Translations under genes and position numbers: made by a program
Part shown: positions 1-6,876 of the stretch, in pieces
Numbering within the stretch: the stretch's first letter is position 1
How the letters are laid out: the number at the start of each line of letters is the position of its first letter
Assembly (NCBI GenBank): GCA_900319595.1
Contig: ONOZ01000128.1
Location: 1-13,315 of the forward strand
Source of the DNA: an uncultured Bacteroidales bacterium
GTDB lineage: Bacteria; Bacteroidota; Bacteroidia; Bacteroidales; P3
Length of the DNA stretch: 13,315 nucleotides
Direction of reading: 5' to 3'
Notes under the pieces: model-generated
The model's database searches: none
Seen by the model: the letters and a program-made list of their open reading frames with translations, nothing else
Told to the model about the DNA's origin: nothing

Positions 1-567
1 AAAATTCTGTACAAAAAATATTCCTGCCAAAAGCATCAGTAATGGAAATGCACATTTGCCTAATATTTTTTCTATTTTTTGTGCAATCATCTCTTTTTTA
101 TACCGCAATAACATTCCTAAAGCAATAGGCAAGAACATAAGCAATAAATTCTGAATAAGCAAATTATTTATTGGCAAATGAATATCTGTTATCAAACCTG
201 TATCAATACTATGCACTGCAATACTCATAATAACAGGTAAAGTAAAAAGAGTTATGATGCTGGAAATAGCGGTTAAAGACACACTAAGTGCCACATCTCC
301 TTTTGCTAAATACGAAAATACGTTGCTACTACTTCCTCCCGGACAGCAAGCAATAAGTACTAGTCCTATAAAAAATAAAGAAGATAGTTTGAATACAGTT
401 GCCAGTGCAAAAGCAATCAATGGTAGCAAGATTATTTGCCCCAACAATGCTACAAGTACAGGTTTTGGCTTTTTGAATAGTAAAAGAAAGTCTTGTATTC
501 GCAAAGTGAGTCCCAGTTGGAACATCAATAATGTCAATATTGGCAAAACGATAAAAATACTTTTCAT
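1..567 (-). CDS. Bile acid:sodium symporter (BASS) family transporter, 3' end cut by window
   Basis: Inner-membrane secondary transporter of the BASS family (SBF domain). The substrate cannot be told from sequence; bacterial members carry bile acids, pantoate or other organic anions with sodium. The reading frame is open for 189 codons from the ATG at 565-567 to the window edge, so the C-terminal part is missing (family members are usually about 300 aa). Visible features are several hydrophobic helices (about residues 3-18, 38-58, 62-76, 98-118, 137-154, 172-187) and the family hallmark around residues 74-100: CCPGGSSSN followed by a GD-ALS segment, which forms the discontinuous helix and sodium-site region. 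The gene diverges from the tRNA gene. A -7 box lies 38 bp before the ATG. Family call is secure; substrate is unknown. Confidence 0.88.
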   Translation of the reverse strand, partial: MKSIFIVLPILTLLMFQLGLTLRIQDFLLLFKKPKPVLVALLGQIILLPLIAFALATVFKLSSLFFIGLVLIACCPGGSSSNVFSYLAKGDVALSVSLTAISSIITLFTLPVIMSIAVHSIDTGLITDIHLPINNLLIQNLLLMFLPIALGMLLRYKKEMIAQKIEKILGKCAFPLLMLLAGIFFVQNF

Positions 568-604
568 TTCTTTATATTTTTATATAAAAACTACTTTTCA
601 GTTT

Positions 605-613
605 GCAAAGATA
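605..613 (-). promoter_or_regulatory. Probable -7 promoter element of the BASS transporter gene
   Basis: Read on the minus strand this is TATCTTTGC, an exact match to the Bacteroidota -7 consensus TAnnTTTG. It lies about 38 bp before the transporter ATG, a plausible distance for a short leader. I do not see a good TTTG -33 element at the usual 19-21 bp upstream; that region is mostly A/T tract. Confidence 0.65.
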
Positions 614-728
614 CGAATTTTTTTTTAAATACATCTTTTTAAGACTAAAAAAATAATTTTATATATCACGCATTATCAAGTATTTAGAATTTAACCTTAT
701 AAATTTTAAGAAAAAAAATAAAAAAAAA

Positions 729-760
729 TTTGGTGGGGTTGCAAAGTTGAAGTATCTTTG
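729..760 (+). promoter_or_regulatory. Promoter of tRNA-Val (TTTG-N20-TATCTTTG)
   Basis: TTTG at 729-732 and TATCTTTG at 753-760 are separated by 20 bp, exactly the Bacteroidota housekeeping promoter layout. The mature tRNA starts 20 bp after the -7 box, leaving a short 5' leader to be trimmed. Confidence 0.85.
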
Positions 761-779
761 CACTCGCAATAAGGTAGAA

Positions 780-854
780 GGGAGTATAGCTCAGTTGGTT
801 TAGAGCATCTGCCTTACAAGCAGAGGGTCATAGGTTCGACTCCTATTACTCCCA
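780..854 (+). tRNA. tRNA-Val, anticodon TAC
   Basis: The full cloverleaf can be drawn. The acceptor stem GGGAGTA (780-786) pairs perfectly with TACTCCC (847-853), and the discriminator is A854. The D arm GCTC/GAGC starts at 789. The anticodon stem TCTGC/GCAGA carries the loop CTTACAA (813-819), giving anticodon TAC at 815-817, which reads valine codons GTA/GTG. The variable loop is short. The T arm is ATAGG-TTCGACT-CCTAT. The 3' CCA is not encoded and must be added by the CCA-adding enzyme. It is a single-gene transcription unit with its own promoter and terminator. Confidence 0.97.
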
Positions 855-862
855 CAAAACGA

Positions 863-895
863 AAAGACTTGTAAGTATTGTATTTACAAGTCTTT
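863..895. terminator. Hairpin terminator between tRNA-Val and the convergent tat genes
   Basis: A perfect 12-bp inverted repeat, AAAGACTTGTAA (863-874) and TTACAAGTCTTT (884-895), surrounds a 9-nt loop. It starts 8 bp after the tRNA and lies about 50 bp beyond the tatC stop. The stem ends in A and T runs on both strands, so it can serve as a factor-independent terminator for the tRNA and, in reverse, for tatAC. Confidence 0.8.
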
Positions 896-946
896 ATTCA
901 TTGAAACGAACTTATTGTTATTCATAAAAATTCTATTATTTCCATA

Positions 947-1702
947 TCATTCTGTTTTGCTTCGAGATTTTTCTACCCTCTTTACTACAAAAATAGAAAT
1001 TTCGTATAACAACCATATCGGCAAGAATACTATGCTAAGTGTAAATATATCGCTTGTAGGAGTAATTATTGCTGCTAAAATCAATATAACAACAATGGCA
1101 TGTTTGCGATATTTAACCATCAATTTGCTATGCAAAAAACCAAATCTTCCAAGTAAATAGGAAAGAATAGGTATTTCAAAAATAATACCAAACACCAAAG
1201 TCATCATAAGCAATGTTTCCATATATGAATCCAATGTAAGAAGATTGCTCACCTTATCGCTAACCTCATAAGTGCCAAGAAATCTTAATGTCAAGGGAAA
1301 TATCAAAAAATAGTTAATCACACATCCTATAACAAACATCATATATGCCGACAAAATAATATGTAAAGAATATTTTTTTTCATTACTATACAATGCGGGC
1401 GAAACAAATTTGAATAATTCATATATTATATACGGTGAGGCAAATACTATTCCCGATACAATGGACACCTTCAAATGCATCATAAATTGCCCTGTTAGAC
1501 TAGTATTTATAAGAGAGATATCAAAATCACTCCCTCCTAATAGACTGTAACTTATAAATGTAGAACTTTTTGGAGCAAAAATTATAGCAAATAACCAATC
1601 TTTAAGAAAGAAAGCCAAAAGAGAAAACACTAGCGTAATGATTATAATTCTAAAAAGTACTTTACGCAAATCGTCTAAATGCTCCCAAAAACTTTCTTCC
1701 AT
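947..1702 (-). CDS. tatC: Sec-independent protein translocase TatC
   Basis: TatC is the polytopic subunit of the inner-membrane twin-arginine translocase that binds the RR signal peptide of folded cargo proteins. The product is 251 aa, normal for TatC. It begins with the conserved cytoplasmic segment MEESFWEHLDDLRK, the family's E-HL-ELR signature, followed by six hydrophobic segments. The family's second landmark is seen as PYIIYELFKFVSPALYSNEK, with the conserved F-x-P-x-L and following glutamate. I start at the ATG at 1700-1702. An in-frame TTG two codons upstream (1708) is possible, but the ATG puts the HL-ELR motif at the usual distance from the N terminus. It lies 16 bp downstream of tatA, so the two form an operon. 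No tatB-like gene is visible. Confidence is high. Confidence 0.95.
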   Translation of the reverse strand: MEESFWEHLDDLRKVLFRIIIITLVFSLLAFFLKDWLFAIIFAPKSSTFISYSLLGGSDFDISLINTSLTGQFMMHLKVSIVSGIVFASPYIIYELFKFVSPALYSNEKKYSLHIILSAYMMFVIGCVINYFLIFPLTLRFLGTYEVSDKVSNLLTLDSYMETLLMMTLVFGIIFEIPILSYLLGRFGFLHSKLMVKYRKHAIVVILILAAIITPTSDIFTLSIVFLPIWLLYEISIFVVKRVEKSRSKTE

Positions 1703-1718
1703 TGACAAAATTGATGTT

Positions 1719-1886
1719 TTATTTCTTTTCTTCTTTTTTATCTTCTTCTATTGTACCATTTACTCCATCTTTGAAACTTTTCACGCCCTTACCTAATCCT
1801 TTCATAAGTTCAGGAATTTTTCTTCCTCCGAAAAGCAAAAGAACTACCAATGCTACAACCAAAATTTCTGGCATTCCTATTCTCAT
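1719..1886 (-). CDS. tatA: Sec-independent protein translocase TatA (55 aa)
   Basis: TatA is the small pore-forming subunit of the twin-arginine translocase, which oligomerises around TatC when cargo is bound. The 55-residue product has the full TatA architecture: a short periplasmic N terminus with conserved P6-E7, one membrane helix (about 7-19), the F19-G20-G21 hinge, an amphipathic helix starting RKIPELMKGLGKG (22-34), and a charged tail ending in KEEKK. The ATG is at 1884-1886. A second in-frame ATG four codons later would leave MPEILVV and is also possible. At 55 aa it is at the short end for TatA/E. With only TatA and TatC present, it probably does both the TatA and TatB jobs, as in minimal Tat systems. 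Confidence 0.93.
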   Translation of the reverse strand: MRIGMPEILVVALVVLLLFGGRKIPELMKGLGKGVKSFKDGVNGTIEEDKKEEKK

Positions 1887-1924
1887 ACAAAATACAATTT
1901 TTTATTGGTTACTACTCAAGAATG

Positions 1925-1932
1925 CAAAATTA
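1925..1932 (-). promoter_or_regulatory. Candidate -7 box for tatAC
   Basis: Minus-strand TAATTTTG matches TAnnTTTG exactly and lies about 38 bp before the tatA ATG in the 97-bp gap after the AraC-type gene. No clear TTTG -33 partner is seen at 19-21 bp, so the assignment rests on the -7 box and its position. Confidence 0.5.
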
Positions 1933-1983
1933 CATAAATTTGTTTATTTTCCTACGATAAAGGGAATTATTTTTAATAACAAT

Positions 1984-2883
1984 TTATAATTTTTTATTAT
2001 TTCCTCCTTGTTTTCTGTATCGTTTAGGGGATATTCCCATTTGCTGTTTGAAAAACTTACCAAAAAATGATAAACTTGGGAAATTCATATCGTTACTTAT
2101 CTCTTGTATTGTCTTATCTGTGTATTTTAATCGTTTAATAATCTCTTGCACTGTATAATGATGTATAATATTCAAAGCGTTCTTACCACTAGAATTTTTT
2201 ATTATGGAAGACAAATATTTGCTTGATACATTTAATCTCTCGGCGGCTTCACTTACCGAGCGTATCATACCTTTTTCTTTTACCAATAAAGAAACAAATC
2301 TTTTGAAAATTATATCTTGTTGCTTTACGTTACTACCTTGAAACTCTTGTTGCCTATCTAAATATCTGTCCGTAATAATTAAAAATTCGTATATCAAACA
2401 ATGTAACAACGAGTGCATAATTTCTTTGTAATATACATTATCAGGAGAACTTAATTTCTCTGCAGCAATACGATAATACAAAGATAATGTTTGTATATCT
2501 TTATTTCTTAGATGGACTATAGGATTTTGATGGACATGGTACAGGTTCTGCCAAACATTTTTGCTAATATAAACTGACGAATCCACCGCTTTCGTAGAAA
2601 AACCTATAACCTTGCCGTCAAAATCATCGCTTAGCCAATAGTCATCTATAAAAACATTTGGTGTACACATCAAAACATCATTTTTTAGCAACCTCCAATT
2701 TTTCGTATTTATCTGTACAGAGGCCTCTCCTTTCAAACAAAATATCATAAGTATCATATCAACAGATATTTCTTTGAAATTCGCTTCTTTAAGACTCGGA
2801 AAATTCTTTACAATTACCAAGTCCCCGTCATTATACCCCACCCATTCTCTATTACTTATGTTGTCAAAGTTAAATTCTCTCAT
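1984..2883 (-). CDS. AraC-family transcriptional regulator
   Basis: The 299-aa product has the usual two-domain layout. The N-terminal half (about 1-130) looks like the cupin-type AraC sensor domain, with a conserved stretch of L-K-N-D-V-L followed by C-T-P-N. The C-terminal 95 residues or so are the AraC/XylS DNA-binding domain with two helix-turn-helix motifs: first around SVSEAAERLNVSSKYLSSII, second around KTIQEISNDMNFPSLSFFGK, ending in the signature FKQQMGISPKRYRK. The effector is unknown. Its ATG overlaps the TGA of the 23-codon ORF before it (ATGA), and no -7 box is visible in the 80 bp to the LRR gene. It is therefore probably translated from the nadB-glycosyltransferase-LRR transcript. 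It may control its own operon or other genes. Confidence 0.9.
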   Translation of the reverse strand: MREFNFDNISNREWVGYNDGDLVIVKNFPSLKEANFKEISVDMILMIFCLKGEASVQINTKNWRLLKNDVLMCTPNVFIDDYWLSDDFDGKVIGFSTKAVDSSVYISKNVWQNLYHVHQNPIVHLRNKDIQTLSLYYRIAAEKLSSPDNVYYKEIMHSLLHCLIYEFLIITDRYLDRQQEFQGSNVKQQDIIFKRFVSLLVKEKGMIRSVSEAAERLNVSSKYLSSIIKNSSGKNALNIIHHYTVQEIIKRLKYTDKTIQEISNDMNFPSLSFFGKFFKQQMGISPKRYRKQGGNNKKL

Positions 2884-2951
2884 TGTTCTTGTTCATTTTC
2901 AGTTACTTCTATAACTATCTGCATATCAATCAAATTCTTTCTTGTGATCAT
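2880..2951 (-). CDS. Micro-ORF of 23 codons between the LRR and AraC genes
   Basis: ATG at 2949-2951 opens a frame of 23 codons (MITRKNLIDMQIVIEVTENE then QEQ) ending in a TGA that shares four bases (ATGA) with the start of the AraC gene. It begins 12 bp after the LRR gene stop, so it fills that gap almost exactly. A purine stretch (AAGAGA) about 10 bp upstream could help ribosome binding. There is no signal peptide or membrane segment, and no family is recognisable. It could be a translated linker that hands ribosomes on to the AraC start, a leader peptide, or a chance ORF. The tiling and the ATGA overlap are the only evidence. Confidence 0.4.
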   Translation of the reverse strand: MITRKNLIDMQIVIEVTENEQEQ

Positions 2952-2963
2952 TTTTTTAATCTC

Positions 2964-3782
2964 TTATATAATTGATTTTTTATCGCATACTATTTCTTTG
3001 ATAAGCAATAATTTTTTTTCCTCTTCTGAAAGTCCTCTTGTTATATCAATATTAGACTGAATTACAACACTTTTCAAATTATCACAACCCATAAACAATC
3101 TTTTCCCCACTGTTTTCAAAGATTTTGGCAATACAACCTGCTCCAACTTAATGCAATCCTCAAAAATGTAATTGCCCATTTGCTCTACTCTTTTGGCAAT
3201 ATTTACGTTTTTTATCTCACAACACGACGAAAATGCGTATGAATCAATAATTTGCATATATTCTGGTAGATTTATTTCTTCTAAACTCTCGCAAAAGTGG
3301 AAACAATGCTTAGAAATTTTTCGTAAGGACTTTGGCAATACTATTTTTTGCAAATTTGTACAGCACGCAAAAGTATATTCTTTCAGTTCTTCAATCTCAT
3401 CATCTAGCACAACATTTTTCAAAGACCTACAACCGCAAAACGCACCTGCTTCAATAATTTTTATAGACTCTATGTTATTTATTTTTTCTAAACTGTGACA
3501 ACCATAAAACGCACCTTCGCCTATTTTTATTATATCTTTGGGTAATTCTATTGTCTTTATGTTTCTACAATTTTCAAAAGCGTACTCTCCTATTGTCGTT
3601 ATACTTTGTGGTAAAGCGATTTCCTCTAATCCACTTGCACGAAAAGCAAATGCTGGTATGTTTTTTATTCCTTCCGTTATGATAACCTTGCGAAGATTCT
3701 TGCAATCCTTAAAACACGAAGCAGGAAAATCCTCTGTTACTGTAATTTCACTAATATTTTGATTGTTTTCGTACGATTGCAT
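2964..3782 (-). CDS. BspA-type leucine-rich repeat protein, no signal peptide
   Basis: The 272-aa product is made almost entirely of tandem repeats of about 23 residues of the LRR_5 (BspA / Treponema TpLRR) type: about nine units from residue 28 to 250, with consensus L-x-x-I-x-L-P-x-s-I-x-x-I-x-x-x-A-F-x-x-C. Most units end in a cysteine (for example FENC, FYGC, FCGC, FACC, FHFC, FSSC, FEDC, FMGC), forming a cysteine ladder. Known family members are often secreted adhesins, but here there is no signal peptide, membrane helix or sorting domain, so a cytosolic location is likely. I start at the ATG at 3780-3782 and not the TTG five codons upstream, because that ATG overlaps the preceding TGA by one base (TGATG), a coupling arrangement. 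The role is unknown; the repeats suggest protein binding. Confidence 0.85.
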   Translation of the reverse strand: MQSYENNQNISEITVTEDFPASCFKDCKNLRKVIITEGIKNIPAFAFRASGLEEIALPQSITTIGEYAFENCRNIKTIELPKDIIKIGEGAFYGCHSLEKINNIESIKIIEAGAFCGCRSLKNVVLDDEIEELKEYTFACCTNLQKIVLPKSLRKISKHCFHFCESLEEINLPEYMQIIDSYAFSSCCEIKNVNIAKRVEQMGNYIFEDCIKLEQVVLPKSLKTVGKRLFMGCDNLKSVVIQSNIDITRGLSEEEKKLLLIKEIVCDKKSII

Positions 3783-5149
3783 CAAGTAAATATCCAAGCA
3801 TCACATATAAAACAATTAAACATATAAGCCATCCAAAAAATATTTGCAAAGATAATAATAAATATTGAAATATACAATAATTTTTTTGGAAAATAGCGAT
3901 GGAAGAAAACTAATAAACTGCCAAGCATTACAAAATATATTCCAATCCCATTAGATTGAGAAAAATAAGAAAGACAGATTATTGTTGTTGCAATACCTAT
4001 AATAATATATAAGAGTTGCCACATTTTTTCCCTATCGCATCGAAGGGTATCCAAAAGCAAAAATACAAAAAAAGGAGTACATAACATATAACGGGCAAGA
4101 GAATTTAATGAACCATGTTGTGTTAGCATAGCAATAAATATATTCCCCGCTAAATATAATAAACATACGTATTTAGCATATTCCCATGTAGAAAAGTCTA
4201 ACTTTGTTTTGCGTTTGAATGAAAGTAGGAATTCTCTAATTACAACTACTACGCATGGTAAGAAATACATAATTAAGAATGGATTTGTAACACTTCTACC
4301 CTCCTGGCTCCAATCTGAAAATGGCAACGTGGGTAATGATAAATATTTTCCCCAAAACTTCTGTGCCTCAATGAAGAAAAACCATCTTGGCGAGCCATTA
4401 AGTTTTTGTATAATCATTACAAACAAAACTCCAACTATGATAGGGAGCAAGCGTTTTAAATAGTTGATAAGAGATTGTTTCCACGTACGCGAGCGAATAT
4501 AAGCAACAATTTCTGCACAGGTGAATATAGCAAAAAATATAGCAGCAGAGGATTTTGTCATTGAAGCAAAAAGAAAACCAAAAAAGTATAATGCATAGTT
4601 ATCTTTAATAATACCATACAACCCCCATGCAATACACAAAAAGAACAAACTTTCGGTATAAGGAATCATGTATATAACGTTCATAGGTATCAAAAGTATT
4701 AGAAAGAATGCCCATTTATCAATCTTATTTCTAAAGAGATAGTACAAAAATAGTATTCCAAGCGAGAAAACTATCCAATTAAAAAAGCAAATACCCAAAC
4801 CATTCAATCCTGTTGCTTTCCAAACCAAAGGAAATAGTGGGAAAAACGCATAATTGGCCCAACGGTCTATATCTGAATCATATACGCTTTCTCTGATTCT
4901 ATTATAATGGTCTGCATCCCAAACGATAGTCCTCTCGGGTGTGATTTTTGCAAAAGGTTTTTTGTCCAACCAAAGGTTTTTGTTGCCATTTTCGTCCACA
5001 TTTTTATTATATGTTTTTATAACACCTCTTAAAGGTCTATATATACGTTCATTCTGTAAGGCAATATGACACAAAAAAGTTGCAGCCCCAAACAAAATAA
5101 ACGCTATCAATAATATAATTGGAAAAAAATCTCTATTGCTCGTCTTCAT
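3782..5149 (-). CDS. Polytopic membrane glycosyltransferase, PIG-V (mannosyltransferase)-like
   Basis: The 455-aa product has an N-terminal membrane helix (about 8-28), a soluble loop, and then about ten further hydrophobic segments, the build of GT-C-type glycosyltransferases that use lipid-linked sugars. Residues 77-82 read WDADHY, followed by YAFFPLFPL (100-108) and YTESLFF (164-170). This set of WD-x-x-HY, FFPL-P and TESLF motifs is what I associate with the PIG-V/GPI mannosyltransferase 2 family and its uncharacterised bacterial homologues; the WD aspartate would be the likely catalytic residue. Sugar donor and acceptor are unknown. It starts 28 bp after nadB with no promoter visible between, and its TGA overlaps the LRR gene start (TGATG). 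Membrane glycosyltransferase is well supported; the family name is from motif memory. Confidence 0.75.
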   Translation of the reverse strand: MKTSNRDFFPIILLIAFILFGAATFLCHIALQNERIYRPLRGVIKTYNKNVDENGNKNLWLDKKPFAKITPERTIVWDADHYNRIRESVYDSDIDRWANYAFFPLFPLVWKATGLNGLGICFFNWIVFSLGILFLYYLFRNKIDKWAFFLILLIPMNVIYMIPYTESLFFLCIAWGLYGIIKDNYALYFFGFLFASMTKSSAAIFFAIFTCAEIVAYIRSRTWKQSLINYLKRLLPIIVGVLFVMIIQKLNGSPRWFFFIEAQKFWGKYLSLPTLPFSDWSQEGRSVTNPFLIMYFLPCVVVVIREFLLSFKRKTKLDFSTWEYAKYVCLLYLAGNIFIAMLTQHGSLNSLARYMLCTPFFVFLLLDTLRCDREKMWQLLYIIIGIATTIICLSYFSQSNGIGIYFVMLGSLLVFFHRYFPKKLLYISIFIIIFANIFWMAYMFNCFICDAWIFT

Positions 5150-5177
5150 ACTTTATCTATATATAGTAAAACCATAT

Positions 5178-6746
5178 TTATCTGGTCGGCGGATAGTCTA
5201 TGGTATAATGTAAGCCCACACTTTCTTTGCGTTTTATTGCCATGGAAATAATAAGATAAGCATTAGCAACCATATTTCTTAACTCACAAAGTTGAGGAGT
5301 CAATACACTCCGATTATACAACTCTTCTGTTTCTTCATATATAACTTTGGTACGCTTAAATGCCTTATTCAAGCGGACATCACTACGAACTATTCCAACG
5401 TAATTACTCATAATTTGTTGCAATTCTCTTTGCGTTTGGGTAATAAGACTCATTTCTTCATTAAGTACCATACCATCTGCATTCCAATCTGGAACCTGCT
5501 CACAAAATTCAATATTTTTTATTGCATCTTTTGCATCCATTGCCGCACGATGTGAATACACCGCCGCCTCTAATAAAGAATTGCTCGCCAAACGATTTGC
5601 TCCATGAAGTCCAGTACAAGAACATTCGCCAGTTGCATATAAGTTTCTTATAGTTGTGCGAGCAAAATTATCAACTACAATACCTCCGCAACCATAATGA
5701 CACGCCGGCACAACAGGTATCATATCCCCGCGAGTAATATTTAATCCTAATTCCAAACATTTCGCATATATATGAGGGAAGTGATGCATTATTTCATCTT
5801 TACTAATAGCTGAGCAATCCAATAGCACATGGTCGTCCCCAGAATGAGTCATTTCAGAATTGATTGCACGTGCTACTATATCTCTTGGTGCAAGGGAGCC
5901 ACGCTTATCATACTTCTCCATAAAGGCTTCCCCTTTCAGATTTTTTAATACTGCACCTGCTCCACGCATTGCTTCTGTTATTAAAAAAGATGGTTTTTCT
6001 ATTGGATTGTATAGTGAAGTTGGATGAAATTGCACAAACTCCATATCCTTTAGCCAGCCTTTAGCTCGATGTACCATTGCTTGCCCATCTCCTGTTGCCA
6101 CAACCGGTGCTGTCGTTGCCGAATAGACTTGTCCAAAAGAACCTGTTGCTAACATTGTTATCTTTGCTAAATATGTATCTATACTACCAGAATTCTTATC
6201 CATCACATACGCACCAAAGCAAGTAACATTGTCCATATGCCTATTCACTTCTTGTCCTAAATGATGCTGAGTTATCAAATCTATTGTGAATTGATTTTCT
6301 TTTAACTCTATGTTTGGATTATTTTTTACAGCCTCATACAATGCTCTTTCTATTTCTGCTCCAGTGTTATCTTGATGATGAAAAATTCTATGCTCACTAT
6401 GTCCCCCTTCTCTTGCTAAATCGTAGTTACCCATGCGATTCTTATCAAAGTTAGCACCAATACGAATCAACTCTTTTATTCTTTCAGTACCTTCTGTTAT
6501 GGTAATACGTACAGCATCTTCATTGCAAATACCTGCCCCTGCTATTAGGGTGTCTTGAATATGCTTTTCGTAGGTATCAGGAGCATACATAACTGCTGCA
6601 ATTCCCCCTTGTGCATACTTTGTCGAACATTCCTGTGCTTCTGCTTTGGTTATAACGCACACTTTCCCATAATTGGCAGCCTTTAATGCAAACGTCAATC
6701 CAGCAATACCACTACCTAAAACCAAATAATCTGTTTTATATCTCAT
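5178..6746 (-). CDS. nadB: L-aspartate oxidase NadB
   Basis: NadB is a cytosolic flavoenzyme that oxidises L-aspartate to iminoaspartate, which NadA condenses with dihydroxyacetone phosphate to quinolinate, the first step of de novo NAD synthesis. The 522-aa length is normal. The FAD-binding GxGxxG motif is at 11-16 (GSGIAG), followed by STKYAQGGIAAV (41-52). The substrate-site residues of the succinate dehydrogenase/aspartate oxidase family are present: QFHPTS (239-244), RDIVAR (288-293, catalytic Arg288) and PACHYGCGG (347-355, His350). HGANRLASNSLLE (381-393) is the FAD-binding signature. The C-terminal helical domain is intact. No nadA or nadC is in the window. A -7 box precedes it, inside an inverted repeat. 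It is the first gene of the probable five-gene operon. Confidence 0.96.
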   Translation of the reverse strand: MRYKTDYLVLGSGIAGLTFALKAANYGKVCVITKAEAQECSTKYAQGGIAAVMYAPDTYEKHIQDTLIAGAGICNEDAVRITITEGTERIKELIRIGANFDKNRMGNYDLAREGGHSEHRIFHHQDNTGAEIERALYEAVKNNPNIELKENQFTIDLITQHHLGQEVNRHMDNVTCFGAYVMDKNSGSIDTYLAKITMLATGSFGQVYSATTAPVVATGDGQAMVHRAKGWLKDMEFVQFHPTSLYNPIEKPSFLITEAMRGAGAVLKNLKGEAFMEKYDKRGSLAPRDIVARAINSEMTHSGDDHVLLDCSAISKDEIMHHFPHIYAKCLELGLNITRGDMIPVVPACHYGCGGIVVDNFARTTIRNLYATGECSCTGLHGANRLASNSLLEAAVYSHRAAMDAKDAIKNIEFCEQVPDWNADGMVLNEEMSLITQTQRELQQIMSNYVGIVRSDVRLNKAFKRTKVIYEETEELYNRSVLTPQLCELRNMVANAYLIISMAIKRKESVGLHYTIDYPPTR

Positions 6747-6766
6747 TTTTAATTACTTTTCATTTT

Positions 6767-6850
6767 CGTTGAAACTGCAAAGATAAGTAAAAATACATAC
6801 AAATCATAACGATTAGCAAAAATTATATCCTTTTCTTTGCAATTTCAACG
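6767..6850. repeat. Long imperfect inverted repeat carrying the nadB promoter
   Basis: CGTTGAAACTGCAAAG (6767-6782) and CTTTGCAATTTCAACG (6835-6850) are reverse complements at 15 of 16 positions. Pairing continues inward to 6787/6830 for 19 of 21. The arms are separated by 42 bp. The left arm, read on the minus strand, contains the nadB -7 box TATCTTTG and the start of its leader. The right arm is a plus-strand copy in which that box is TTTTCTTTG, so the TA is lost. It is not followed by a T run, so it does not look like an ordinary terminator. It could be a duplicated and inverted promoter/leader, a protein-binding palindrome, or a site of inversion. Confidence 0.7.
6778..6785 (-). promoter_or_regulatory. 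-7 promoter element of nadB
   Basis: Minus-strand TATCTTTG is an exact match to TAnnTTTG, 31 bp before the nadB ATG. A TTTG occurs at 6800-6803 on the same strand, but at 14 bp it is closer than the usual 19-21, so the -33 element is unclear. No other -7 box is seen before the next genes, so this promoter probably serves the whole nadB to AraC cluster. Confidence 0.65.
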
Positions 6851-6876
6851 TAAGCCGTCCTTTCTAAAAACTACTT

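Noticed and set aside
254..628. Plus-strand ORF of 124 codons
   Set aside because: It lies antisense to the BASS transporter, whose minus-strand frame has clear family motifs. The plus frame has no recognisable features and no promoter.
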